From positions 437,852 through 501,851 of the forward strand of contig NZ_JAGSYD010000001.1 in assembly GCF_025685575.1 (NCBI RefSeq): 64,000 nt of DNA, written 5' to 3'. Within the stretch, counting starts at the first letter, position 1, and each line of letters starts with the position of its first letter. A program made the translations under genes and the position numbers. The notes below the pieces were generated by a model, which was not told the origin of the DNA, ran no database searches, and was given only the letters and a program-made list of their open reading frames with translations. This stretch comes from Granulicella cerasi. GTDB lineage: Bacteria > Acidobacteriota > Terriglobia > Terriglobales > Acidobacteriaceae. Shown here one piece after another: positions 42,048-51,500 of the stretch.

Positions 42048-43829
42048 ATGGACACGGAGATGAAAGCCACCGCGCGTGGCGGTATGCGGATGGTGTGGGG
42101 TTATGCAGCGCTGTTGATCTTGCTGGCGTGTGGCTATGCGTGGGTGGACGCCTACGTGATGGATGGCGACGGTACAGCCTTCATGGATATCGCCGCTGGG
42201 CTGGTCAGCGGCCATTCGCATCTGGCGATCAACGGCTACTGGAACCCTGGTTATCCTGCGTTGCTTGCGATCGGTCGAAAGCTGGCCCATGCTACGTTCT
42301 CCAGCGAGTACATGGTGGCGCGCTGGACGAACGTCTTCATCTTCAGCGCGACGTTGTTCATCAGCATCTTCTTCGTCAGCATGTTGGCGCGGCTGCGTCA
42401 GCGCTTTGCGCCAGTGGACTCTGTTCCTGCGCTGAGCGAGCGTACTTTGCAACTGCTTGCGCTCTCGCTGCTGGGCATGAGCGCAGGCCGCGAACTGCCG
42501 ATCACCGCAGTGCGCGCGGACACGTTGCTGCTGGCGTTGCTGCTGCTGGCCGCCGCGCTGGTGATGCGCCTGCTCACCGAGGCTGAACTCTGGATCTATC
42601 CCGCGCTGGGTTTGGTGCTGGGTCTGGCTTTCCTCACGAAGTCCTTCGCGTTTTTGCCGAGCGTGTTGCTGCTCGTAGCGTTGTTCATCGCGGCGGTGGT
42701 GCGGCGCAAGTCTTCTGCGACGCAGCGGGTCTTGCCGGTGGGCGTGATCGCCGCAGGGGCACTTTTCGCGCTCACGGCTGGACCGTACATCGCAGCCATT
42801 TCACATCAGCTCGGCCACTTCAGCACCGGCGATTCGGCGCGCATGAACTACAGCTTCTTCGTGGACCAGACGCCGCGCTGGCACGAGTGGTTCCATCATG
42901 ATCTCGGCCACGCTGGCGGCACGTTCGTTCATCCTGAAGAGGCTGTGATGTCGACGCCGCCGGTCTTCAGCTACGCTGCGCACCCCGTGGGGACCTATCC
43001 GCTTTGGTTTGCCCCTGCGTATTGGACGCTTGGGCTGAAGCCGAATGTCTGGCCGCATGGTCATGTGGTTCGCCTGGTGCGTTGCAGCGAATTGCTCGTA
43101 CGCTTCCTGCTCGCAAGACCGGAACCGTTCGTGCTCTTGTTCGCGTTGCTGCTGGCGGGTGGTGCGCGTTGGCCTGCCTCGCGCCAGGGATGGAGCTGGG
43201 CAGCGATGCCGGGACTCTGGGGTCTGTTGATGCTGGGCATTTACTACCCCGTGGACCTGCAGGACCGCTATCTGACCGCGCCGTTCCTGCTTGTCGTGCT
43301 CACGCTCTTCGCCGTGCTGCGCCAGTCGAAGCCTGACGAAGCTCGCCCCTTCAGCGCGAGCTTTGCGCTCGTCGTTCTCTTTGCAGGACTGATTGCCGCG
43401 CAGGCTGTGACGTATCAACTGGAGACCCGTCGCGAAAATTCTGTGCGCGGCATTTCGCATGGTCGGGACACGGAAGTGATTCCTGCCGGAGATGCGCTCG
43501 TGGCGATGGGAATTCAGCCTGGCGACAACGTTGCCTGCTTTGGCGGCAAGGCCTGCTACCTCGATCATTACTGGGCTCGCGTTGCAGGCGCTCAGATTCT
43601 GGAAGAAGTAGAGTCTCCGGACGATCAACCTGCACTGCCGTACTGGAAGACGCTGAACAATACCGCTGCTGTTCAGGCAAAGCTGCATGAACTGGGCGCG
43701 CGTGTGCTGGTGGCTCGTTTTCCGGAGGTAGCGGCGAAGCCTGCAGGATGGGTGCAGCTCGGTCACACCGAGTTCTTCGCCCTTCCGCTGGATCCGTCGC
43801 TGAAGGTGTCCTTAGCCGAAGATCGATAG
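42048..43829 (+). CDS. Polytopic membrane glycosyltransferase-like protein (GT39-like)
   Basis: The 593-residue protein has about eleven predicted membrane helices. A luminal loop after the first helix contains DAYVMDGDGTAFMDIAAGLVSGHSHLAINGYWNPGYPALLAIG. The arrangement resembles GT39/ArnT-like transferases that use polyprenyl-phosphate sugars, with a C-terminal soluble domain (about 470-593). Donor and acceptor are unknown. TATACT lies exactly seven bases before the ATG (leaderless type). It overlaps the convergent GT2 gene by 18 bases at the 3' end; the two may serve the same glycan. Confidence 0.7.
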   Translation: MDTEMKATARGGMRMVWGYAALLILLACGYAWVDAYVMDGDGTAFMDIAAGLVSGHSHLAINGYWNPGYPALLAIGRKLAHATFSSEYMVARWTNVFIFSATLFISIFFVSMLARLRQRFAPVDSVPALSERTLQLLALSLLGMSAGRELPITAVRADTLLLALLLLAAALVMRLLTEAELWIYPALGLVLGLAFLTKSFAFLPSVLLLVALFIAAVVRRKSSATQRVLPVGVIAAGALFALTAGPYIAAISHQLGHFSTGDSARMNYSFFVDQTPRWHEWFHHDLGHAGGTFVHPEEAVMSTPPVFSYAAHPVGTYPLWFAPAYWTLGLKPNVWPHGHVVRLVRCSELLVRFLLARPEPFVLLFALLLAGGARWPASRQGWSWAAMPGLWGLLMLGIYYPVDLQDRYLTAPFLLVVLTLFAVLRQSKPDEARPFSASFALVVLFAGLIAAQAVTYQLETRRENSVRGISHGRDTEVIPAGDALVAMGIQPGDNVACFGGKACYLDHYWARVAGAQILEEVESPDDQPALPYWKTLNNTAAVQAKLHELGARVLVARFPEVAAKPAGWVQLGHTEFFALPLDPSLKVSLAEDR

Positions 43830-44798
43830 ATCGAGTTCCTGCCCAGGCTTCGTGTGGGCGATTTCGAGGTAGCGCAGTCGCTTGGTTTCCTTGCGGCCGC
43901 GCGCCACGGAGTCCAGAATCAGCCCGCAGACCAGCAGCATGAACGACAGCAGCACGATGCCGGTGGAGAGCAATGCCGTGGGGAGCCGCGGCACAAGGTG
44001 CGTGCGGTGATACTCCAGAAGGATTGGAATGCTGATTCCCACGCCGGTGACAAAGAGTACCAGCGAGAGAAGGCTGAAGAACTGCAGCGGACGCTCTTCC
44101 TTCACCAGCTTGATGATCGTCAACAGAATGCGAAGGCCGTCGTTGTAGGTGTTCAGCTTCGAGGTACTGCCCTCGCCGCGATCGTAGTACGGCGTGTCGA
44201 TTTCGCCGAGCGGCATGGCCAGCTCAAGCGCGTGGATCGTCAACTCGGTCTCTGTCTCGAAGCCTGAGCTCAGGGCAGGAAAGCTCTTGACGAAGCGGCG
44301 GCTCATCACGCGATAGCCGGAGAGCATGTCGGTCATGCGGTTTCCGAAGATGCGGGCCACGATGCCCGTCAGCAGAAGGTTGCCGGCGCGATGGCCGCGG
44401 CGATAGGCGGCCTTGATCTCGGTCACACGCGTGCCCGTCACCATGTCGAGTCGCTGCTCGGCGAGCATACGAATCATCTCGGGCGCGCTCTTGGCTTCGT
44501 AGGTGGCGTCTCCATCGACCAGCACGTAGATGTCAGCTTCGACGTCGGAGAACATGCGGCGCATCACGTTGCCCTTGCCCTGCAGCGTCTCTGAAGCTAC
44601 GAACGCACCAGCCTCGCGTGCGAGTTCGACGGTGTTGTCGCTGGAGTTGTTGTCGTAGACGTAAATCTCCGCGCCTGGCAGTGCTGCCCGAAAATCCCGC
44701 ACAACGCGGCCGATGGAAGCTGCTTCGTTGTAGCAAGGTACGACTACAGCGACGCGCATCGGGAGCCTGGCAGGGGAGACGAAATCGGGATAACTCAT
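43812..44798 (-). CDS. Family 2 glycosyltransferase with C-terminal membrane helices
   Basis: The 328-residue protein has a GT2 catalytic domain (VAVVVPCYNEAASIGRVV, VYDNNSSDNT, VLVDGDATYE, GSTSKLNTYNDG). Two membrane helices follow (about 235-257 and 270-292). This is the layout of polyprenyl-phosphate glycosyltransferases such as dolichyl-phosphate mannosyltransferase-like or GtrB enzymes, which make lipid-linked sugars for GT39-type transferases. The neighbouring convergent gene is of that kind, which supports a shared pathway. Confidence 0.85.
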   Translation of the reverse strand: MSYPDFVSPARLPMRVAVVVPCYNEAASIGRVVRDFRAALPGAEIYVYDNNSSDNTVELAREAGAFVASETLQGKGNVMRRMFSDVEADIYVLVDGDATYEAKSAPEMIRMLAEQRLDMVTGTRVTEIKAAYRRGHRAGNLLLTGIVARIFGNRMTDMLSGYRVMSRRFVKSFPALSSGFETETELTIHALELAMPLGEIDTPYYDRGEGSTSKLNTYNDGLRILLTIIKLVKEERPLQFFSLLSLVLFVTGVGISIPILLEYHRTHLVPRLPTALLSTGIVLLSFMLLVCGLILDSVARGRKETKRLRYLEIAHTKPGQELDLSIFG

Positions 44799-44879
44799 AC
44801 CACGAGGATACCTTCAACAACGCTGCGTGCCCTACAGCCCGGGCAGGAATATCTCGGCAAGGGCGTGCGACAAGCAGCA

Positions 44880-44907
44880 GAAAGGCCGCCATCGCTGGCG
44901 GCCTTTC
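44880..44907. terminator. Terminator hairpin after transaldolase
   Basis: GAAAGGCCGCC-ATCGCT-GGCGGCCTTTC has an 11-bp perfect stem, 23 bases past the transaldolase stop on the minus strand. It shares core and loop with the dnaA terminator. Confidence 0.7.
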
Positions 44908-44930
44908 GTGTTTCGCGATGCAGAGAAAGC

Positions 44931-45917
44931 TTACTTGCCCTTCAGCTCGGCAACGCGCTTGGCGAGAAGCTGCTCGAGTTCTTCGAGCGCCTTCGAGAAG
45001 CCGTCGATGCCTTCCTTCAGCTTGTCGTGGGCCATCTTGTTCTCGGCGTGCATCTTCTCGAAGGTCGCCTTGTCCAGCGAGATCTTCTCGATCGTCGAGT
45101 CCTTGGACTTGGCCGGATCGAGCTTGCGCTCGAGCGTGCCTTCGGTCGTCTGCAGCTCTTCGAGCAGCTTCGGAGCGATGGTCAGCAGGTCCGAACCGGC
45201 GAGTTCCTTGATCTCACCCGTGTTGCGGAAGCTGGCGCCCATCACCTGCACCGGATAGCCGTACTTCTTGTAGTAGTTGTAGATCTCGGTCACCGACTTT
45301 ACGCCGGGATCGTTCGCGCCTTCGTAGTCTGCGTTCGGCTCGTTCTTCTTGTACCAGTCGAGAATGCGGCCGACGAACGGCGAGATCAGCGTCACGCCAG
45401 CTTCGGCGCAGGCGATCGCCTGATGCAGACCGAAGAGAAGCGTCAGGTTGCAGTGAATGCCTTCCTTCTCAAGCTGGCCGGCGGCCTGAATGCCTTCCCA
45501 GGTCGAAGCGATCTTGATCAGCACGCGGTCGCGACCGATGCCGGCCTTGTCATACTGAGCGATGATGTCGTGCGCCTGCTCGATGGTCTTCTCTCCGTCG
45601 AAGCTGAGGCGAGCGTCCACTTCGGTCGACACGCGGCCGGGGACGATCTCGAGGATCTTCTTGCCGAAGGCTACGGCCAGCGACTTGAACGCGTGGGCAG
45701 CGATGGCCTTGTCGTCAGCGCTCTCGCCGAGTTCCTTCTTGGCTTCGTTCAGGGTGTCGTCGACGATTTGCTGGTACTCCGGCATCTGCGCGGCGGCGGC
45801 GATGAGCGACGGGTTGGTCGTCGCGTCGGTCGGCTTGTACTTCTTGATCGAGTTGATGTCGCCGGTGTCCGCTACAACGGTCGTGTACGACTTGAGCTGG
45901 TCCAAAAGGTTCGCCAT
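44931..45917 (-). CDS. tal: Transaldolase, type 1 (TalB-like)
   Basis: The 328-residue (beta/alpha)8 enzyme of the non-oxidative pentose phosphate pathway moves a dihydroxyacetone unit between sugar phosphates. It shows [30 protein letters not shown], the Schiff-base lysine in [50 protein letters not shown], and [12 protein letters not shown]. Length and motifs match TalB. The ATG at 45917 has AAGGA nearby; upstream in-frame extension is unsupported. Confidence 0.95.
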   Translation of the reverse strand: MANLLDQLKSYTTVVADTGDINSIKKYKPTDATTNPSLIAAAAQMPEYQQIVDDTLNEAKKELGESADDKAIAAHAFKSLAVAFGKKILEIVPGRVSTEVDARLSFDGEKTIEQAHDIIAQYDKAGIGRDRVLIKIASTWEGIQAAGQLEKEGIHCNLTLLFGLHQAIACAEAGVTLISPFVGRILDWYKKNEPNADYEGANDPGVKSVTEIYNYYKKYGYPVQVMGASFRNTGEIKELAGSDLLTIAPKLLEELQTTEGTLERKLDPAKSKDSTIEKISLDKATFEKMHAENKMAHDKLKEGIDGFSKALEELEQLLAKRVAELKGK

Positions 45918-46186
45918 GATGTCCTTACTTTGCTCCTTGGAAAGATGCCGGGGGCTTCTGGAAGCGGTCAGACAGGATGCCATAAGCGCCTGCACAGAAG
46001 CGTGCACCTGCATTATAGGATGCGCGCACCACGGTTGTCGGCGCGGGGATGTGATTGTGTGGTGAAACAGGCGAAACCGGAACGGCAACTGTGTCAAAAA
46101 TGCAACATATTACCCGTCGGTAAACGCGCTACTCTGACGATGGATTTTCGGGCGCGGGAAGCAGCGCCCAGAAGCAGGACGTCACG

Positions 46187-47155
46187 CTGGCAGGCGAAAC
46201 TCAATTCGAGCAGACGATCGTAGAACCGCTGGAGTTTGCGGGCGTCGGCCTGCACTCGGGCGCAGAGGTCTCGATGCGTTTGATCCCTGCACCGGCGGGC
46301 TCGGGCATCGTCTTCCGCCGCTCCGACCTCGACAACTACGAGATTCCCGCCAATGGCCGTAACGTTGCGAAGGTGAGCTACGCTACCTCGCTGATGCGGC
46401 AGGGCGTGCTGATCTCAACCACGGAGCACCTGCTGAGCGCGTTGATCGGGCTTGGCGTGGACAACGTGATCGTGGAGATCGACAACCTCGAGGTGCCGAT
46501 CCTTGACGGCTCGGCGCGACCCTATGTCGAGGCGATTTTGGCTTCGGGCATGAAGCGCCAACGCCGCAAGCGTGAGTACATTCGCATCCTGAAGCCTGTG
46601 GAAGTGCGCGAGGGTGAAGGTGCGAACGCGAAGTTCATCGGCGTTTACCCCGGCGAGGGCTACGAGATCGACTACATGATCGACTTCCCGACGCCGATTG
46701 GGCATGAGACCTTCCGCGGCGATCTCGAGGCTGGTGACTACGCCAACCTCATCGCTCCGGCGCGCACCTTCGGCTTCGTCGAGGACGAACCGATGCTGCG
46801 CAACATGGGCTTGATTCGCGGGGTGAGCGACTCGTCTGCGATCATCCTGACGAAGGCTGCGACCGATCGCAAGACCGGCGTGACCAACGGCCCGCTGCGC
46901 TTCGACGACGAGTTCGTGCGCCACAAGGTGCTGGACCTGATCGGCGACCTTGCTCTGGCGGGCAAGCGCATCTGGGGACGCGTCGTTGCCGAGCGTGCCG
47001 GCCATGCCATGCATACGGCACTGGTGCAGCGCCTGCTGCGCGACCGCTCCGCCTGGGAGCTGGCCACGCGTACCGAGTCTGCTTCGGAGTCCAGCGTGAT
47101 GGCGGCGATCAAGGACGCCACGCTCGGTCAGATCCCTCACCCGTCCGTGGCATAA
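46187..47155 (+). CDS. lpxC: UDP-3-O-acyl-N-acetylglucosamine deacetylase
   Basis: This zinc enzyme performs the committed step of lipid A synthesis. The conserved N-terminus TIVEPLEFAGVGLHSGAEVSMRLIPAP is encoded in frame but upstream of the first ATG (46274). No ATG, GTG or TTG exists in this frame after the TAA at 46121-46123. The best start seen is a CTG at 46187 with AGGA seven bases upstream, giving 322 residues. Zinc ligands then are His81 in STTEHLLSAL, His246 and Asp250 in RHKVLDLIGD. Alternatively one T is missing from the T4 run at 46145-46148, which would connect to an ATG at 46140. Only the LpxC domain is present, without a FabZ fusion. Confidence 0.9.
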   Translation: MAGETQFEQTIVEPLEFAGVGLHSGAEVSMRLIPAPAGSGIVFRRSDLDNYEIPANGRNVAKVSYATSLMRQGVLISTTEHLLSALIGLGVDNVIVEIDNLEVPILDGSARPYVEAILASGMKRQRRKREYIRILKPVEVREGEGANAKFIGVYPGEGYEIDYMIDFPTPIGHETFRGDLEAGDYANLIAPARTFGFVEDEPMLRNMGLIRGVSDSSAIILTKAATDRKTGVTNGPLRFDDEFVRHKVLDLIGDLALAGKRIWGRVVAERAGHAMHTALVQRLLRDRSAWELATRTESASESSVMAAIKDATLGQIPHPSVA

Positions 47156-47320
47156 GGTTTTCGCATCTTCATCGATTCCCCTCCAAGCTTCTCAAAGCAA
47201 GCGGCTTACAGGTTGCGACCAAAGTACCAGCTGGAATCGTTACCAAAGTCCTTCGACCGCTGATAGTCTGAACACGACCCAAGTTGAGAAAATTCCCGTG
47301 GTCGACTACTCAGGATGGTC

Positions 47321-48445
47321 ATGCTGTTGATGGGAACCTCATCACCCTACAAAGTCTTGGGCGGCGCCAAAGCCATCATGCGGCTTGCGCCGGTGCTGGA
47401 AGATTTCGCGGCCCGATGTGGTCAACCGGCCGGTATGCACTGGTTGGGGCACTTCCTTTTCGGGCAGGACACGCGTCGCAAGCGCTTCACGATGATTCTG
47501 GGGATCCAGCCCGAGGCTGAACAGTTCCCGGCGGAGCAGCTTCAGGCGCAAAACCTGAGCTTTGCGGTGCTCTTTGCGGAGTACGCCGTGCTGGGCGTCG
47601 GTACGGGAATCTATGTTTCTCCAGACGCTTCCGGCTTGCGCAGCGTGATCGCACCAGCGGACGACCGCGCCTACGCGGCGATGGTGGCGTTGCGCGTGCT
47701 GATGTCGCGCCGTGTCGCGGTGGCGACGACCTCGTTTGTAGGCGCCACGCGCAGCCTGCCTGCGCGCAGGCCTGAAGCCGAAACGCACTACAAGCTGGCC
47801 CAACGCATTTTGCCTACGACGACGCATCTGCCGCTGCGCGAAACCTACGAAGAGACGCTGGCGGGCATGAGCAAATCGCTGCGCTTCAATCTTGGCTACT
47901 ATCGTCGCCGCCTGCAGCGCGATCTTCCCTACGAGTTTGTGGCAGACGCCCGCGAGGCGGTGAATGAGAGCGAGTTGGCCGGCTTGAACTCCGGGTCCTT
48001 GAATCCCATTTCGCAGGACGAGTTCCGCCGCCGCTGGGTGAGCTCCTGCAAACTGCGCGGCGGCTTTCTCATGGGGATTCGAACGCTGGACGGCAAGTGG
48101 CTCAGCCTGCTGGGTGGCTGGCGCGGCGGAAGCACCACCGTGATGCACTGGCAGATGAACACTGCGGGATTCGAGAAGAGTTCACTCGTCACGGTGATGC
48201 GGTCGCACTTCATCGAGCATGAGATTGAGTTGGCTGCGGAGCGCATCGTCTTCTACGGTGGCACGCCGCATAACCTGAACCATGCCTTCGTCGAAGAGGA
48301 TGTCAGCGAAGTGATCGTGCGTCGCCGCAGCTTGCGAGCGTGGCTGATGCAGTTGAGCCCCGCAAGCGCGAAGTGGCGCAAGTACATGGGCGGAACGAAT
48401 ACGCTGGGCGAGCTTCTGCGCAATGACGAGCTGCTTTGGCGCTAG
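47321..48445 (+). CDS. BioF2-like GNAT acyltransferase
   Basis: The 374-residue protein has a C-terminal GNAT domain of the BioF2/CelD type (YEETLAGMSKSLRFNLGYYRRRLQRDLPYEFV, FLMGIRTLDGKWLSLLGGWRGGSTTVMHWQMN, SSLVTVMRSHFIEHEIELAAERIVFYGG). Such proteins often occur in polysaccharide or lipid pathways and acylate a polymer or sugar. The N-terminal half has no clear family. The ATG at 47321 was chosen because AGGA lies five bases upstream; ATGs at 47315 and 47330 are also in frame. Confidence 0.7.
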   Translation: MLLMGTSSPYKVLGGAKAIMRLAPVLEDFAARCGQPAGMHWLGHFLFGQDTRRKRFTMILGIQPEAEQFPAEQLQAQNLSFAVLFAEYAVLGVGTGIYVSPDASGLRSVIAPADDRAYAAMVALRVLMSRRVAVATTSFVGATRSLPARRPEAETHYKLAQRILPTTTHLPLRETYEETLAGMSKSLRFNLGYYRRRLQRDLPYEFVADAREAVNESELAGLNSGSLNPISQDEFRRRWVSSCKLRGGFLMGIRTLDGKWLSLLGGWRGGSTTVMHWQMNTAGFEKSSLVTVMRSHFIEHEIELAAERIVFYGGTPHNLNHAFVEEDVSEVIVRRRSLRAWLMQLSPASAKWRKYMGGTNTLGELLRNDELLWR

Positions 48446-48502
48446 TGAGTAATCCCTGCGGCGCTCATCGCGCATCCAAGCGGTTGATAGACTGAACCCT
48501 GC

Positions 48503-51500
48503 ATGATTCTGCCGTTTGTCCGCGAGATGTTTGCGGAGCTTGAAACCGCTGAGCCGTTTGAGCGTGTGCGCCGACATCTGGGCGGCGCTGGGCGCCGACG
48601 TGTGTCTGGACTCACGGCCACGGCGCGCTCGTTGTACGTGCCCTACTTCGTCCGCGCGGCGCAGCGCCCTGTGCTGTTGATCGTTGCTGACAACAAGGCC
48701 GCAGAATCCCTTCATGCCAACATCAACGCCGCGTGCGAGCTCACCGGCGCGCTGAAGCGCGAAGAGATTCTGCGCATCCCTGCGCACGATGTGCTGCCGT
48801 TTGAGAACCTCTCGCCGCATGGTGAGATTCAGGAGCAGCGCGCGGCTTCGTTGTGGAAGCTGACCAAGGGACAGGCGAAGCTCGTCATCGCGCCGCTGGA
48901 GTCGGCGTGCATGCGGCTCTTTGGCCGCGAGCATTATGCGGCGCTTGCGCTGGAGCTTCGCGTTGGCGAGGAGCACATGCCCGAGATGCTTGTGGAGCAT
49001 CTGGTGCAGGTGGGCTACACGCGCGTGGATGTGGTGGAGATGCCCGGCCAGGTGACGCAGCGCGGCGGCATCATCGACGTCTACGGCCCTGAGCAGGACA
49101 GCCCCGTGCGCATCGACTTCTTCGGCGATGAGATTGAGTCGATCCGCCGCTTCGATCCCGAGTCGCAACGCTCGTCGAACAAGCTGAAGGATGTCACGCT
49201 GCTTCCGCTCACCGAGATTCCTGCGACGGACGAGGTGCTGCGCGCGATCAACGCGCGGCTGACGAAGAAAGGCTCTGCTCCGAGCGAAGAGCTGCCCGAC
49301 GAACTGCAAAGCGTACGCGACGATGTGCGCGATGCGACGATTTTTCCCGGTTGGGAGTTTTATGCGCCGGTAGCGGGGGCGAAGTCGTCGCTGCTGGAGT
49401 TGATGGGCGCGAAGACGGCGGTGTTTGTCGAAGAGCCCGCGATGGTGGAGAACCAGGGCGAGCGTTGGTGGAACAAGCTGGAGCAGCGCCATGAGCGCGC
49501 GGGCATCGGCACGCTGGTGCGCTCGGAGGACCTGTATCTTTCGCCATGGGAGCTGCAGGACAACATCCGGAAGCACGGCGGGCTGGAGCTCGATCAACTC
49601 GGTGCAGTCGACGTGCTGGATGCGGACCGTAGCGATGCTGGCGAGATTGAGTTTGCGACGCGTCCGACGATGCGTTTTCACGGCTCGATCCCTGCGTTCG
49701 TCGACGAACTGAAGAAGTTGCAAGAGAACGAAGCGCGCGTTGCGATCGCGGCGCCAAACCAGCATGAAGTGGAGCGCGTTGCGGGCCTGCTGCACGAGTA
49801 TGGTGTGGCGTATCGCATCGGCTGGCGTGCGCAGGGCCAGGGCGGCGACGCGACGGTGTACTCGGAGTCGAGCTATCTCGCGGGTGATCTGCGTACGCCG
49901 GTGATCGTGAGCGCGGCGGTGGCGAACGGCGTGCAGGTGCTCGACCTCGAGCGCTCCACGGCGCGACAGTTCATCGTGATCGGCGCGAATGATCTGAGCG
50001 ATGACGTGGACGTGCATGCGCGGCCGGCGAAGCGCTCCAAGACGGCGGCGTTTGTTTCGGATTTTCGTGATCTTGCGGTGGGCGATTACGTCGTCCACGT
50101 CGAGCATGGCATCGCGCAGTACGAAGGTCTGCGCACGATCGACAACCCTGATGGCTCGCAGCTCGAGCTGATGATTTTGAACTTCGCCGATGATGCGAAG
50201 CTCTATGTTCCGCTCACGCGCCTTGATCTGATTCAGAAGTATCGCTCGACGGAGAGCGGCCCTGCGCCGACGCTGAACAGGCTCGGCAACCCGGCGTGGT
50301 CAAAGACGAAGGCGCGCGTGAAGAAGGCCATGGAAGACATGGCCGATGAGTTATTGAAGCTCTACGCGCAACGCCACGCGGCGGTGGGCTATCAGTTCGC
50401 GCCAGACAACAACATGGTGCGCGAGTTTGAAGACGCGTTCCCGTACAACGAGACCGAAGACCAGCTCAACGCGGTGGCGGACATCAAGCGCGACATGGAA
50501 TCCACGCAGCCGATGGACCGCTTGCTCTGCGGCGATGTGGGCTACGGCAAGACAGAAGTTGCGATGCGCGCGGCGTTCAAAGCCGTGCAGGATGGCAAGC
50601 AGGTGGCGGTGCTGACGCCGACCACGGTGCTCTGCTTCCAGCACTTTGAGAGCTTCAAGAAGCGCATGGGCAATTTCCCCATCAACGTCGAGATGGTCTC
50701 GCGCTTCCGCACGGCGAAGGAGAAGAAAGAAATTCTCGAACGCACGAGCGAAGGCAAGGTCGACATCCTCATCGGCACGCACGCGCTCCTCGCGCAGGGC
50801 GTGCAGTTTCAAGACCTCGGCCTGCTCGTGGTGGATGAAGAGCAGCGCTTCGGCGTGCGGCACAAGGAGCGTTTGAAGCAGATGTCGGCGTCGATCGATG
50901 TGCTCGCGATGTCAGCGACGCCGATCCCGCGCACGCTGCATATGTCGATGATCGGGCTGCGCGATATGAGCGTCATCGAGACGCCGCCGAAGGACCGCAT
51001 GGCGATCCAGACGATCGTGGCGAAGTTCGATGAGAAGCTTGTGCGCACTGCGATTGAAGTGGAACTTGAACGCGGCGGCCAGGCGTACTTCGTATCGAAC
51101 CGCGTGGAGACGATCTACGAGATGGCCTCGCTCATCCGCGAGATGGTGCCGCAAGCACGCGTCGTTGTTGGTCACGGACAGATGCCCGAAGCCGAGCTCG
51201 AGCGTGTGATGCTCGCGTTTATGAACGGCGAGTATGACGTGCTCTGCGCAACGAGCATCATCGAGAACGGCCTCGATATTTCAAAGGCGAACACGATCAT
51301 CATCAACCGCGCGGACCGTCATGGCTTGAGCGAGCTGTATCAACTCCGCGGTCGCGTCGGGCGCTCGAATCGCCGTGCGTATGCGTACTTGCTCATTCCG
51401 CCAGAGCAACAACTCACAGAAGTGGCGCGTCGCCGTCTTGCGGCGTTGAAGGAGTTTTCTGACCTAGGTGCGGGCTTCAAGATTGCGGCGCTGGACCTTG

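Noticed and set aside
46140..46223. Separate small gene from the ATG at 46140
   Set aside because: It ends after about 27 residues and is better explained as the displaced 5' end of lpxC.
48182..50107. 641-residue minus-strand frame opposite mfd
   Set aside because: Antisense of a conserved gene; composition is not protein-like.
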